From Agrobacterium tumefaciens (GTDB lineage: Bacteria; Pseudomonadota; Alphaproteobacteria; Rhizobiales; Rhizobiaceae): a stretch of DNA of 64,000 nt. The stretch covers positions 558,001 through 622,000 of the forward strand of contig NZ_SUPW01000001.1 in the NCBI RefSeq assembly GCF_013337285.1, written 5' to 3'. Below, in pieces: positions 29,341-38,291 of this stretch; the first letter of the stretch is position 1, and every line of letters begins with the position of its first letter. A model generated the notes under the pieces. That model had not been told where the DNA came from. It saw only the letters and a list, made by a program, of their open reading frames with translations, and searched no databases. Both the position numbers and the translations under genes were made by a program.

Positions 29341-29368
29341 AAAAGCCGGGGCGTAAACCCCGGCTTTT
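29341..29368. terminator. Bidirectional rho-independent terminator
   Basis: Perfect 11-bp stem with A4 on one side and T4 on the other (arms 29341-29351 and 29358-29368, loop of 6). It serves both the GST gene (plus) and the aopB-like gene (minus). Confidence 0.88.
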
Positions 29369-29389
29369 CCTTTACCGATCCGCTGGGGA

Positions 29390-30046
29390 TCAGAACTTGA
29401 CGCCGATACCGGCCTTGACGGAGTGATCGTCGAAACCGCGCGAGAATGCGCCGGAGTCGAGACCGTAATCCTTCTTCTGGTAGTCGCTGTAGCGATATTC
29501 CAGACGGGCGGTGATGTTGTCGGTTACCATGGCTTCAACACCGGCACCAACGGTGTAACCGAGGGCGGTGGCGCTGTCCTTGGAGGTCGCGTCACGGACC
29601 TTGTTGTCGGAGACAGCAAGACCGGCCGTACCGTAGAGCAGGAACGGGTTCATGTCGTAACCAACGCGGCCACGCAGCGAGCCGTTGACGCCCTGCTTGC
29701 CTTCGATGGCGTTGCCAGCAACCGTACCGGCAGAGCCCTTCTCGTCGCCGAGGTTGACGTCTGCTTCGGCACCGTAAACGATCTGGCCGCTCTGCATGTT
29801 GTAACCACCGTACAGACCGCCACCGAAGCCCTTGGCGTCACGACCGTCATTGCTGGAGCTGAAACGGCCCCAGTCATAGTTGACCGTACCACCGAGGTAA
29901 GCGCCGGACCAATCCTTGACCGGTGCGGGCTGGTCGTAGGACACCGGTGCCTGCGGCACTTCGTTTACGGCGTCAGCGGCGTACGCAGCCGAAAAGCCGG
30001 CAGCGGCCATGGTCGAAGCCATAAGGGTTGCTACGAAAATACGCAT
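29390..30046 (-). CDS. aopB: Outer membrane protein, AopB/RopB (Omp25) family
   Basis: A 218-residue outer membrane beta-barrel protein. It has a signal peptide (cleaved after AYA, residue 23), a short Pro-rich linker, a barrel opening with WSGAYLGGTVNYDWG, and the C-terminal YRYSDY...GIGVKF strands ending in Phe, as in Rhizobium RopB and Brucella Omp25/31. In A. tumefaciens, AopB is known to be acid-induced under ChvG/ChvI and affects virulence; identity with that protein is from memory and position, while the family is clear. AAAGGAGAA precedes the ATG, a very strong ribosome site fitting an abundant protein. Confidence 0.87.
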   Translation of the reverse strand: MRIFVATLMASTMAAAGFSAAYAADAVNEVPQAPVSYDQPAPVKDWSGAYLGGTVNYDWGRFSSSNDGRDAKGFGGGLYGGYNMQSGQIVYGAEADVNLGDEKGSAGTVAGNAIEGKQGVNGSLRGRVGYDMNPFLLYGTAGLAVSDNKVRDATSKDSATALGYTVGAGVEAMVTDNITARLEYRYSDYQKKDYGLDSGAFSRGFDDHSVKAGIGVKF

Positions 30047-30396
30047 GTTATTCTCCTTTCAGGACCGCTCTGCACTCAAAACATTGTTTTCAGACGCGGT
30101 GTAAAAATCGTCGGGTTAATCGCCCCTCTGGAAACTGAACTTGATGGGAGAATGCGGAGATCAAAGAGCCAAAATGTGAATTGTTTGGGGCAGAGACGTG
30201 ACTAGAATTAGACGTTGCCTAATTGCCACAAGGGTTTTATTAACCCTAACAGAAGCCTAACCAACAATAGATCGGCTTTAAACTTAGTTATATTCAAATT
30301 AAATCAAAATTGCATTGCGAATAAAAAATCGCCCAATTCTTTTAGGGCAGACGGACAGCTTGCGATTTGCATTTATATCCAGCACATAGGGCGTGT
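30047..30396. promoter_or_regulatory. AT-rich intergenic region between aopB-like gene and SDR
   Basis: A 350-base gap between divergent genes, clearly more AT-rich than its surroundings, especially at 30200-30345. It must hold the aopB promoter and leader, and the promoter of the SDR-uvrC genes. A short hairpin with AGGGTT/AACCCT arms lies near 30229-30245. No open frame looks protein-like and no RNA gene is recognised. I cannot place a promoter with confidence. Confidence 0.5.
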
Positions 30397-31185
30397 ATGA
30401 GCAAATGCAGGTCCGCCGTGAAAGAAGATATACAAAAGACAGTCTTGATAACCGGAGCCGCCCGAAGGCTTGGGCGGGCAATCGCCACCGATCTGGCCGC
30501 CCATGGCTTTGCGATCGCCGTCCATGCCAATGAATCGATGGCGCAGGCCGAGGAATTCGCTAACGAAATAAGGCAAAACGGTGGCAAAGCCGTTGCCGTG
30601 CAGGCGGATTTGACACAATCTGCGCCAACAATGGCGCTTGTCGAACAGGCCGCTTCCGCGCTCGGCCCTATCGGCGTCATCGTCAACAATGCCTCGATTT
30701 TTCTGGACGACAGCGCAGATAAACCCGATCCGGCGATCTTCGATGCGCATTTTTCCGTGCATGTGCGGGCGCCTTCGCTTATTGCCGCCGCCTTCGTTGA
30801 GCAATTGCCTAGGGATAAATCCGGTCTGATCGTCAATATCATCGATCAACGCGTGCTGGCGCTCACACCACGTTTCTATTCCTATACACTCTCGAAATCC
30901 GCCCTCTGGACAGCGACACGAACGATGGCGCAGAGCTTTGCGCCGCGTGTGCGGGTGAACGCCATCGGGCCGGGTCCCACCTTCAAAAGCGAAAGACAGG
31001 CGCCCGAGGACTTTCAGGCGCAGATCGACGGCCTTATATTAAAGCGTGGTCCTGCGCCGGATGAGTTCGGGCGGACGATTCGCTTTCTTTACGATACGCC
31101 GTCGGTCACCGGACAAATGATCGCGCTCGACGGCGGCCAGCACCTGGGCTGGGAAACCCCTGACGTGGCGGAGATTAATGAATGA
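30397..31185 (+). CDS. SDR-family oxidoreductase, pteridine reductase (FolM/PTR1)-like
   Basis: A 262-residue short-chain dehydrogenase. The cofactor loop [10 protein letters not shown] resembles the TGAAKRLG of pteridine reductases and prefers NADPH by its Arg pair; NNASIF follows. The usual catalytic Ser is replaced by Asp150, with Tyr163 and Lys167 at the spacing of Leishmania PTR1 (Asp181, Tyr194, Lys198). This suggests reduction of dihydropteridines or dihydrofolate, as for FolM. The start could be ATG 30397 or GTG 30418. Its last codons overlap the uvrC start by 4 bases. Confidence 0.82.
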   Translation: MSKCRSAVKEDIQKTVLITGAARRLGRAIATDLAAHGFAIAVHANESMAQAEEFANEIRQNGGKAVAVQADLTQSAPTMALVEQAASALGPIGVIVNNASIFLDDSADKPDPAIFDAHFSVHVRAPSLIAAAFVEQLPRDKSGLIVNIIDQRVLALTPRFYSYTLSKSALWTATRTMAQSFAPRVRVNAIGPGPTFKSERQAPEDFQAQIDGLILKRGPAPDEFGRTIRFLYDTPSVTGQMIALDGGQHLGWETPDVAEINE

Positions 31186-33227
31186 ACGGAAAGAAGCTGC
31201 CTGATGGCGGTATTCTCTTCGATGAAACCGACGACGAAGACGACGATGCAAGCCTTGCCACGACAGAAGTGGCGGAGGCTCCGCGCGACGCCGTGGGCAT
31301 GGACTGGAATGCGGGCTGGAAGAACGAATCCGGCCTGAAGGGCATGGACCTCATCGGCGAATTCGTCAAACACCTGCCCAACTCGCCGGGCGTCTATCGC
31401 ATGTTCAACGAGGCGGGTGACGTTCTGTATGTCGGCAAGGCGCGCTCGCTGAAGAAGCGTGTGGGCAACTATGCGCAGGGCCGCGTGCATTCTAACCGCA
31501 TCGCCCAGATGGTGCGTTTCACCACCCATATGGAGTTCGTCACCACCCGCACGGAGACAGAGGCGCTTCTGCTCGAAGCTAACCTCATCAAGCGCTTGCG
31601 GCCGCGCTTTAATGTGCTTTTGCGCGACGACAAATCCTTTCCCTATATTCTCATCACCGGAGACAACCGCGCCCCCGCGATCTTCAAGCACCGGGGTGCA
31701 CGGGCGCGAAAGGGCGATTATTTCGGCCCCTTCGCCTCTGCCGGTGCTGTGGGGCGCACGATCAATTCGCTGCAACGCGCCTTTTTGATCCGCACCTGCA
31801 CCGACAGCGTGTTCGAAACCCGCACGCGGCCCTGTCTTCTACACCAGATCAAGCGCTGTTCCGGCCCCTGCACGCACGAGATCAGCGATCAGGGGTATGC
31901 GGAGCTCGTCAAGGAAGCCAAGGATTTCCTGTCCGGCAAGAGCCAGAGCGTCAAGACCGCGATTGCGCGGCAGATGAACGAGGCGGCCGAAGATCTCGAT
32001 TTCGAGCGCGCCGCCGTCTATCGCGACCGGCTGGCCGCACTTTCGCATGTCCAGAGCCATCAGGGCATCAATCCGTCCGGCATCGAGGAGGCGGATGTCT
32101 TCGCCATCCACCACGAAGGTGGCATCTCCTGTATTCAGGTGTTCTTTTTCCGCACCGGCCAGAACTGGGGCAACCGCGCCTATTTCCCGAAGGCGGACCC
32201 ATCTCTGCTGGGGGCGGAAATCCTCAATGCATTCCTTGCGCAGTTTTACGACGACAAGCCGGTGCCGAAACAGATCCTGCTTTCCGAAACGGTGGAGGAA
32301 CAGGAACTGCTGGCCGCAGCACTTGGCGAAAAAGCCGGACACAAGGTCACGATCAGCGTGCCGCAGCGCGGCGAGAAGAAAGATATTACCGACCATGTTC
32401 TTGCCAATGCGCGCGAGGCGCATGGCCGCAAGCTGGCGGAGACCTCTTCGCAGGCGCGGCTGCTGAAGGGTTTTGCGGAAACCTTCAACCTTCCCTATGT
32501 GCCGCGCCGCATCGAGATTTACGATAACTCGCATATCATGGGCACCAATGCCGTGGGTGGCATGGTGGTAGCGGGGCCGGAAGGTTTCGTGAAGAACCAG
32601 TATCGCAAGTTCAACATCAAATCGACCGACATCACCCCCGGTGACGACTTCGGCATGATGCGCGAGGTGATGACCCGCCGCTTCTCACGCCTGCTGAAGG
32701 AAGAGGGCAAGCCCGACCGCGAGCGGACACCGACACCGGAAGAAGCGGCCGACATGCCGTTCCCCGCCTGGCCCGACGTGATCCTGATCGACGGCGGCCA
32801 GGGACAGATGACGGCGGTGCGGGCGATCCTCGATGAACTCGACATTCGTGACTGTGTGACCGCCATCGGCGTTGCCAAGGGTGTGGACCGCGATGCCGGC
32901 CGCGAACGCTTTTTCGCCGATGGACGCAGCGATTTCTCCCTGCCGCCGCGCGATCCCGTGCTTTATTTCGTGCAGCGCATGCGCGACGAAGCGCACCGAT
33001 TCGCCATCGGTTCTCATCGGGCGCGACGCAAGAAGGAGATGGTGCGCAATCCGCTCGATGAAATCTCGGGGATCGGGCCGGGCCGCAAGCGCTCCCTGCT
33101 GCAGCATTTCGGCACAGCGAAGGCGGTTTCCCGCGCCGGACTCAACGATCTGATGAACGTCACCGGCATCTCCGAGGCGGTGGCGCGGCAAATCTACAAT
33201 CACTTCCACGAGAGTAGCAGCGATTGA
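31182..33227 (+). CDS. uvrC: Excinuclease ABC subunit C
   Basis: The dual-incision nuclease of nucleotide excision repair, 681 residues. It has the N-terminal GIY-YIG domain from about residue 65 ([22 protein letters not shown]), a UVR domain that contacts UvrB (about 265-300, [12 protein letters not shown]), the RNase-H-like C-terminal nuclease ([18 protein letters not shown]-type [10 protein letters not shown]), and tandem HhH motifs at the end. An acidic leader of about 60 residues precedes the first domain, as in other rhizobia. It is translationally coupled to the SDR gene. Confidence 0.96.
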   Translation: MNGKKLPDGGILFDETDDEDDDASLATTEVAEAPRDAVGMDWNAGWKNESGLKGMDLIGEFVKHLPNSPGVYRMFNEAGDVLYVGKARSLKKRVGNYAQGRVHSNRIAQMVRFTTHMEFVTTRTETEALLLEANLIKRLRPRFNVLLRDDKSFPYILITGDNRAPAIFKHRGARARKGDYFGPFASAGAVGRTINSLQRAFLIRTCTDSVFETRTRPCLLHQIKRCSGPCTHEISDQGYAELVKEAKDFLSGKSQSVKTAIARQMNEAAEDLDFERAAVYRDRLAALSHVQSHQGINPSGIEEADVFAIHHEGGISCIQVFFFRTGQNWGNRAYFPKADPSLLGAEILNAFLAQFYDDKPVPKQILLSETVEEQELLAAALGEKAGHKVTISVPQRGEKKDITDHVLANAREAHGRKLAETSSQARLLKGFAETFNLPYVPRRIEIYDNSHIMGTNAVGGMVVAGPEGFVKNQYRKFNIKSTDITPGDDFGMMREVMTRRFSRLLKEEGKPDRERTPTPEEAADMPFPAWPDVILIDGGQGQMTAVRAILDELDIRDCVTAIGVAKGVDRDAGRERFFADGRSDFSLPPRDPVLYFVQRMRDEAHRFAIGSHRARRKKEMVRNPLDEISGIGPGRKRSLLQHFGTAKAVSRAGLNDLMNVTGISEAVARQIYNHFHESSSD

Positions 33228-33330
33228 GACTGCGCTGTCGTGGCGAACTGCTAAAAAAACATAATCACGTGTTGACCCTATGCGTCAGGGGCGGCATCAA
33301 GACAGCTGATCTTTGACTGACAGGTTTCCC

Positions 33331-33918
33331 ATGGCTTCGCGCGCATACAACATTCCCAACCTCCTCACCTATGCCCGCATTCTGGCGGTTCCCGTCATCG
33401 TTTTGTGTTTCTTCATCGAGGGCAAGCTGGAAAGCTCGGATTTCGCGCGCTGGACGGCGCTGTGGCTGTTCATCATCGCCTCGCTCACCGATTTTCTCGA
33501 TGGTTACCTGGCCCGCATCTGGAACCAGACCTCAAATATCGGCCGGATGCTGGACCCGATCGCCGACAAGCTGCTGGTCGCCTCCGTCCTGCTCCTGATG
33601 GCTGCGGACGGCACCATTGCCGGCTGGTCGCTCTGGGCCGCCATCACCATTCTCTGCCGTGAAATTCTGGTCTCCGGCCTGCGCGAATATCTGGCGGCGC
33701 TGAAGGTGAGCGTTCCCGTGACGCGCATCGCCAAGTGGAAAACGACGATCCAGATGGTCGCTATCGCCTTTCTGCTGGCCGGGCCGGCGGGCGACAAGGT
33801 CCTGCCCTATACGACCGAGATGGGCATTACGCTTCTCTGGCTTGCGGCTGCACTGACCATGTATACCGGTTATGACTACTTCAAGGCTGGTCTCAAGCAC
33901 ATCGTGGACGAAGACTGA
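33331..33918 (+). CDS. pgsA: CDP-diacylglycerol--glycerol-3-phosphate 3-phosphatidyltransferase
   Basis: The committed enzyme of phosphatidylglycerol synthesis, 195 residues in the inner membrane. The CDP-alcohol phosphotransferase motif D-G-x2-A-R-x8-G-x3-D-x3-D is seen as TDFLDGYLARIWNQTSNIGRMLDPIADK. About five or six membrane segments. I use the ATG at 33331 (MASRAYNIPN) rather than the TTG at 33313. The stop overlaps the moaD start by one base. It lies about 100 bases after uvrC, an order shared by many proteobacteria. Confidence 0.95.
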   Translation: MASRAYNIPNLLTYARILAVPVIVLCFFIEGKLESSDFARWTALWLFIIASLTDFLDGYLARIWNQTSNIGRMLDPIADKLLVASVLLLMAADGTIAGWSLWAAITILCREILVSGLREYLAALKVSVPVTRIAKWKTTIQMVAIAFLLAGPAGDKVLPYTTEMGITLLWLAAALTMYTGYDYFKAGLKHIVDED

Positions 33919-34172
33919 TGACGCGGATCGTTTATTTCGCCTGGGTGCGTGAGAAGATCGGCACCGATGAGGAGCAGCTGGACATCCCCTCCTCCGTCAC
34001 CACGGCCGGCGAACTGATCGCCTGGCTCGCAACCCGTGGCGAAAATTACGAAGCGGCCTTCGAATTTCCGGATGTAATCCGCGTTGCCGTCAATCAGGAA
34101 CATGTCGAGCATGACGAAAGCATCGTCGGCGCGCGAGAGATCGGTCTCTTTCCGCCGATGACCGGGGGATGA
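33918..34172 (+). CDS. moaD: Molybdopterin synthase sulfur carrier subunit
   Basis: An 84-residue ubiquitin-fold protein ending in Gly-Gly (PPMTGG), the C-terminus that is adenylated and thiocarboxylated to carry sulfur into molybdopterin. The N-terminal VYFAWVREKIG is typical. The start ATG shares one base with the pgsA stop, and moaE begins 4 bases after the moaD stop, so the two subunits of MPT synthase are made together. Confidence 0.94.
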   Translation: MTRIVYFAWVREKIGTDEEQLDIPSSVTTAGELIAWLATRGENYEAAFEFPDVIRVAVNQEHVEHDESIVGAREIGLFPPMTGG

Positions 34173-34176
34173 GCGG

Positions 34177-34644
34177 ATGCAGAAAGCCGTGCAGCCGACG
34201 ATCCGCGTACAGGCCGGGGATTTCGACGCCGCTGAGGAAAGCCGCCGGCTGACGCAAGGCAACAAAAGTATCGGCGCGGTCGTCGCCTTCACCGGTCTTT
34301 GCCGCGACGATGGCGGCACGCTAGCGGCGCTGGAGCTTGAACATTATCCCGGCATGTCGGAAGCGGAAATCACCCGCATCGCCGAACTCGCCATCGAACG
34401 CTTCGGCCTTCTCGGCCTCACCGCCATCCACCGCCATGGCAAAATTGCCGCCGGCGAGAATATCGTTCTCGTCATCGCTGCTTCCAGCCACCGGCAGGCG
34501 GCCTTCGACGGCGCAAATTTCGTGATGGACTATCTGAAGACCTCCGCCCCATTCTGGAAGAAGGAACATGGCAAGGATGGAGCGGCGCGAGACTGGGTAT
34601 CAGCCAAGACGACCGACGATGCGGCGAAGGACAAGTGGCGCTAA
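34177..34644 (+). CDS. moaE: Molybdopterin synthase catalytic subunit
   Basis: The large subunit of molybdopterin synthase, 155 residues, which converts precursor Z (cPMP) to molybdopterin. Conserved stretches are GAVVAFTGLCRD, LELEHYPGM, IHRHGKI and the catalytic Lys region FWKKEHGKDG. The C-terminus (WVSAKTTDDAAKDKWR) is a little longer than in E. coli. It supplies cofactor for molybdoenzymes such as the oxidoreductase at 23657-25795. Confidence 0.94.
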   Translation: MQKAVQPTIRVQAGDFDAAEESRRLTQGNKSIGAVVAFTGLCRDDGGTLAALELEHYPGMSEAEITRIAELAIERFGLLGLTAIHRHGKIAAGENIVLVIAASSHRQAAFDGANFVMDYLKTSAPFWKKEHGKDGAARDWVSAKTTDDAAKDKWR

Positions 34645-34705
34645 TGCGTCGTCTTTTCTCGCACTGCCGGACATAAAGGCGGGACACACTTTTTCTGAAA
34701 ATGCT

Positions 34706-35602
34706 TCAAGGTGCTTCAACCCTGCTGCGCATGACAATCAGCCAGCCGACCAGCATCGCCAGAACCGCCGCATCGCGCCAGACGACCGGGCCATAACCGG
34801 CCCACAGGGTTTCCGCAAATCCCACGGCAGCAGCCCCTAAACCGCAGATAAGTGGGCTGGCATAACCGCCCGCCGCCGAAATCAGCACGATCTTGAGGCC
34901 GAAGACAAGACCGGCACCAAAATCCATGGTGCCGTAATAAAAGGTGGCGAGCACCCCGGCAATGGCGGCGACAAGTCCTGCCGCGCAATAGGATAGCAGA
35001 AATACCCGGCCCGCATTGACGCCGCAGAACGATGCCGCAAGCGGATCATCCGATACGGCCTTCCACCGTCTGCCGAAAGCAGAACGGCCAAGATAAACGG
35101 ACCCTGAGAGGATGAGGAGTCCAAAGGCCGCCGTGTTCAGCATCTGCATCCGCGTCAGGGTCACGGCAAAACCGCCATCGCTCCAGAAGCGTACCGGTTG
35201 CGACAGAAGCGGCGGCAGCCATAATTGCCTTGTGCCGGCGGCGAGCCTTGCACTTTCTGTAAGCGCAATCAGCACGCCGATGGAGGCGACCGTTACCGCA
35301 TTGGGAGAGGCTTTCGCCAGCGGTCGCATCACCGCCCTGCCGACGAAACCGGCTGCCCACAACCCGCCGAAAACGCCCGCCCCTGCCCCAAGCGCAAGCG
35401 TTGCCGGCAAGACCAGCCACAGGCGGTTCCAGCCGAAATCGGCAAATAACAGGCAGGTCTGACCGGCAAAGGCAAATATGGCACCATAGGTAACATCGGC
35501 ACGTTTGGTGACCGAGAAGGCGATGGCATAACCAAAGGCCAGAACCGCATAGAGGGCTGCGACCGGCACGGCATTCAGCAATTGTTGCAGGAAATAAGCC
35601 AT
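34706..35602 (-). CDS. Branched-chain amino acid-type ABC permease (LivH-like), orphan
   Basis: A 298-residue inner membrane protein with about eight segments and the LivH pattern: LNAVPVAALYAVLAFGYAIAFS at the N-terminus and AGVLATFYYGTMDFGAGLVFGLKIVLISAAGG near the C-terminus, the loop that meets the ATPase. No ATPase, second permease or binding protein is nearby. The ATG at 35602 has GGGAGGA upstream; the frame continues to 35665, across the intergenic operator. It is divergent from the CGNR regulator and only about 60 bases separate the two starts. Substrate unknown. Confidence 0.86.
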   Translation of the reverse strand: MAYFLQQLLNAVPVAALYAVLAFGYAIAFSVTKRADVTYGAIFAFAGQTCLLFADFGWNRLWLVLPATLALGAGAGVFGGLWAAGFVGRAVMRPLAKASPNAVTVASIGVLIALTESARLAAGTRQLWLPPLLSQPVRFWSDGGFAVTLTRMQMLNTAAFGLLILSGSVYLGRSAFGRRWKAVSDDPLAASFCGVNAGRVFLLSYCAAGLVAAIAGVLATFYYGTMDFGAGLVFGLKIVLISAAGGYASPLICGLGAAAVGFAETLWAGYGPVVWRDAAVLAMLVGWLIVMRSRVEAP

Positions 35603-35621
35603 GCGCGTCCTCCCACCATTG

Positions 35622-35655
35622 TTATAACTGTTAAAATACGTTTTGACAGTTATAA
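35622..35655. promoter_or_regulatory. Perfect 10-bp inverted repeat, operator candidate
   Basis: TTATAACTGT and ACAGTTATAA, arms 35622-35631 and 35646-35655, with 24 bases between arm centres (about two helix turns and a bit). It fills the gap between the permease start (35602, minus) and the CGNR regulator start (35664, plus). Placement and symmetry suggest a binding site for the adjacent regulator, controlling both directions; this is inference. Confidence 0.72.
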
Positions 35656-35663
35656 TATGTGAC

Positions 35664-36215
35664 ATGACCTTTCGCTGGACAGCTCACCGTTTCGCAGGCG
35701 GCGCATTGGCGCTTGATGTCGCCAATAGTGTGATCCTGCGCTCAGACGCCGCAAAATCGGTTGACCGTTTTGCGGCGCCCGAACAGATCGCCACTTTTGC
35801 CGAGGCATCGACACAGCTTGGCGCGGAGCGTGACAGGTTTCCCGCACTCAACGCACCCGAAGCGGAGCAACGGCCAGTCCTTCTCAAGCTAAGAGAGGCG
35901 ATCGACGATTGTTTTCGCGCGTCGATCATGGGTGCTGGCGATGATGACGCCAGATTGGCGGAACTTCTTTTCGCCTGCGGCACGGCGTTGCGCGCCTTTC
36001 CCGCGGCCGAAAGTCTCGGCAACGCCACTGCCCACTCCGCGCTGTCGCTGCTTGCGGTGGAGACACGGGAACGGCTGCGGATCTGCGGCAATTGCGGCTG
36101 GCTCTTCATCGATCGCAGCAAGAACAAAAGCCGGATCTGGTGCGACATGGCGGTGTGCGGCAACCGGCAAAAAGCCAGCCGGCACTACCATCGGACGAAG
36201 GAGGCGCAGACATGA
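35664..36215 (+). CDS. ABATE-domain CGNR zinc-finger transcriptional regulator
   Basis: A 183-residue protein with an N-terminal ABATE domain (a putative stress-induced regulator domain, about 1-135) and a C-terminal CGNR zinc finger. The four zinc ligands are Cys141, Cys144, Cys160 and Cys165 (ICGNCGW and WCDMAVCGNR). The basic tail after CGNR (QKASRHYHRTK) is likely to touch DNA. The ATG at 35664 lies 9 bases after the inverted repeat, fitting autoregulation. The stop overlaps the following lipoprotein gene (ATGA). Confidence 0.86.
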   Translation: MTFRWTAHRFAGGALALDVANSVILRSDAAKSVDRFAAPEQIATFAEASTQLGAERDRFPALNAPEAEQRPVLLKLREAIDDCFRASIMGAGDDDARLAELLFACGTALRAFPAAESLGNATAHSALSLLAVETRERLRICGNCGWLFIDRSKNKSRIWCDMAVCGNRQKASRHYHRTKEAQT

Positions 36216-36724
36216 ACAGGATTGCCCTTCCATTGCTGGCGGTTGTGGCCGCGCTCGGTCTTTCCGGCTGCCAGCGCGACGAACCGCGTGAGGTCGCCAA
36301 GATTTCGGGCCGGATGTTCGTTTTCAATTACCGCGTAGCGATTGCCATCTATCTGGTGACCCTGCAACGCGTCGCGCCCATCGCCGATGGCAGCACGGTG
36401 GAGGCCTCATTCGAAAACCCCCGTGGTGGTCCTGACCTGACGACGAGCGACAGGATTTTTCCAGCGGACGAAAAGATCGCCGTTCAAAGCCCGCCGGTCG
36501 AGTGCGTCAAGCAGGATCGGCCTTACAAAGTCACCATTCGCATCAAGGGACCGGAGGGCGATATTCTGCAGACGATCGAGACCACGATCCACTCCGACAC
36601 GGACCAGTCGCTTCTTCCCGCCAAACCGCTGGTGGTTGGACCGCTCTACACGCCCAATCCGGAGGTGTTCAAACCTGACGGCACGACGGATATGCGGCCG
36701 GTCCAAGGGTGCCCGGCATCCTGA
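36212..36724 (+). CDS. Lipoprotein of unknown function
   Basis: A 170-residue protein with a lipoprotein signal: hydrophobic core then LGLSGC, with Cys20 as the lipidated residue. The mature part has three more cysteines late in the chain and no recognised domain; the segment ISGRMFVFNYRVAIAIYLVTLQRV is conserved-looking and amphipathic. GAAGGAGG precedes the ATG, which lies inside the regulator's last codons, so it is co-translated with the CGNR regulator and belongs to the same module as the divergent permease. Confidence 0.78.
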   Translation: MNRIALPLLAVVAALGLSGCQRDEPREVAKISGRMFVFNYRVAIAIYLVTLQRVAPIADGSTVEASFENPRGGPDLTTSDRIFPADEKIAVQSPPVECVKQDRPYKVTIRIKGPEGDILQTIETTIHSDTDQSLLPAKPLVVGPLYTPNPEVFKPDGTTDMRPVQGCPAS

Positions 36725-36731
36725 ACAAAAA

Positions 36732-36758
36732 AAACGGAGCCTTTCGGCTCCGTTTCCT
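36732..36758. terminator. Bidirectional terminator between lipoprotein and ndk
   Basis: Perfect 10-bp stem AAACGGAGCC/GGCTCCGTTT with a 4-base loop, preceded by an A-run and followed by T-rich sequence. It serves the plus-strand lipoprotein gene and possibly ndk on the minus strand. Confidence 0.85.
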
Positions 36759-36822
36759 TGAGTCTTTTCAGCGGCTTCGCGCAATAGCCTGAGAGGGCGA
36801 TTCAAGCCGTTGATATTTTGAA

Positions 36823-37245
36823 TCAGCCGACGATTTCGGTTTCGGCGAACCAGTAGGCGATTTCCTGTGCGGCGGTTTCCGGAGCGTCGGAACCGTGAAC
36901 GGAGTTTTCGCCGATGGAAAGCGCGAAGGACTTGCGGATGGTGCCTTCAGCGGCCTGGGCCGGGTTGGTAGCGCCCATGATTTCGCGGTTCTTGAGGATA
37001 GCGTTTTCGCCTTCCAGAACCTGAACGATGGTCGGGCCGGAGATCATGCCTTCAACGAGTTCGCCGAAGAAAGGACGCTCTTTGTGAACGGCATAGAAGC
37101 CTTCGGCTTCGCGCTTGCTCATCCAGACGCGCTTGGAGGCGACGATGCGCAGGCCGTTATCTTCAAATACCTTGGTGATCGCGCCCGTCAGGTTACGCTT
37201 GGTTGCGTCCGGCTTGATCATCGAAAATGTGCGTTCAATCGCCAT
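36823..37245 (-). CDS. ndk: Nucleoside diphosphate kinase
   Basis: A 140-residue enzyme that balances nucleoside triphosphates through a phosphohistidine. The active His117 lies in ENSVHGSDA, and the N-terminal [11 protein letters not shown] and RPFFGELV patches are typical. The ATG has AAGGAAACGG upstream. It looks monocistronic. A GC-rich hairpin (TGGGCGG/CCGCCCA) lies about 30 bases upstream of the start in the leader. Confidence 0.97.
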   Translation of the reverse strand: MAIERTFSMIKPDATKRNLTGAITKVFEDNGLRIVASKRVWMSKREAEGFYAVHKERPFFGELVEGMISGPTIVQVLEGENAILKNREIMGATNPAQAAEGTIRKSFALSIGENSVHGSDAPETAAQEIAYWFAETEIVG

Positions 37246-37348
37246 GTGTCCGTTTCCTTTTCCTATATAGAAAGTGGGCGGTCTTTACCCGCCCAAAGGC
37301 CCGAAAACAAGGGGGATCGACCATATTGCGATGACGGCGTGAGACATT

Positions 37349-38044
37349 TCACGCCGCTGTCACACTGCGGCCTCTTGCGTCGTAGAGATCAAGGCAGCCT
37401 TCGAACCAGTCCCGCACCGGATCATTATCGGAAAACAGATCAGCGCCGGTGGTGATCCTTGCCCATTGCAGCGCGCCGAACACGATGTAATCGGCAAAAA
37501 GCGGCGACGTGCCGCCGATAAAGGGCTGGAAGCCCAACATGCGGCGGATCGGCGCCAGCAATGCCGGAAAGGCAGCGATTTCCGCTTCGCGGTTCGCTGC
37601 GACATCCTCAAGCGGGCGGCCGAGCGCTTTCGTCCTGCTGTCGCGGAAATAACGGCGATCCGGCTCATCCAGCATATTGTGGATATCCAGCAGCGCGATA
37701 CGGGTAATAGCGGGGTGAAGCACCGTCTGCGACCAGCTTTCAACGAAGCGGGCCATTGCCTTGCCGCCCTCACCGTCAAACAGCGACGGCCGCTCCGGAT
37801 AGGCGTCATCCAGATAAAGCGCGATTTCGAAACTGTCGCTCACTAGCTGCTCGCCGTCGCGCAGGATCGGTACAGTCCTCGAAAAACCGTCCTCAACCGT
37901 CGGTATGACCGTGAAGGGCAAGGGGCGCTCCTCAAAATCCAGCCCCTTATGCGCCAGCGAAAGCACGGTTTTCCAGCAATGGGGAGAAAACGGCCGGGAA
38001 ATGTCGCTTCCGCACAGCGAGTACAAGGTTCTGGAGTTCGTCAT
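37349..38044 (-). CDS. Glutathione S-transferase, beta-etherase (LigE/Ure2p)-like
   Basis: A 231-residue GST-fold protein unlike the one at 28682. The N-terminal domain runs through SRPFSPHCWKTVLSLAHKGLDF and has the GSH-site SDSFEIALYLDDAYP, as in LigE-type beta-etherases and Ure2p-like GSTs of rhizobia. The C-terminal helical domain includes FIGGTSPLFADYIVFGALQWAR. The ATG at 38044 (MTNSRTLY) is chosen over 38053. A palindromic hairpin overlaps its stop codon. Substrate unknown; no operon partner. Confidence 0.84.
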   Translation of the reverse strand: MTNSRTLYSLCGSDISRPFSPHCWKTVLSLAHKGLDFEERPLPFTVIPTVEDGFSRTVPILRDGEQLVSDSFEIALYLDDAYPERPSLFDGEGGKAMARFVESWSQTVLHPAITRIALLDIHNMLDEPDRRYFRDSRTKALGRPLEDVAANREAEIAAFPALLAPIRRMLGFQPFIGGTSPLFADYIVFGALQWARITTGADLFSDNDPVRDWFEGCLDLYDARGRSVTAA

Positions 38045-38291
38045 GGGCAACACCCTCTTTGGCTATATCGATGCAGCGATATAAGAACGGCAATGGCCTG
38101 AAATCAAATCAGCATTAGTCATATTATCGATCAAAAGCCGCCCGCCCCCCGCCAAATGTGAATTTCAGCATCAAGGCAACGAAAACATCCCAAGAGTTTA
38201 GTCTATTTTAAACCGTGGCGTGTAGGAATAGCCGCATTCGGAAACTGAATATTTCGATGAATTCATCAATACTATCTTTTTGGGGCTGACG

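Noticed and set aside
37335..37356. Hairpin over the stop of the beta-etherase-like GST as a terminator
   Set aside because: Stem is perfect (8 bp), but no T-run follows on the minus strand, so it is only mentioned in the gene entry.
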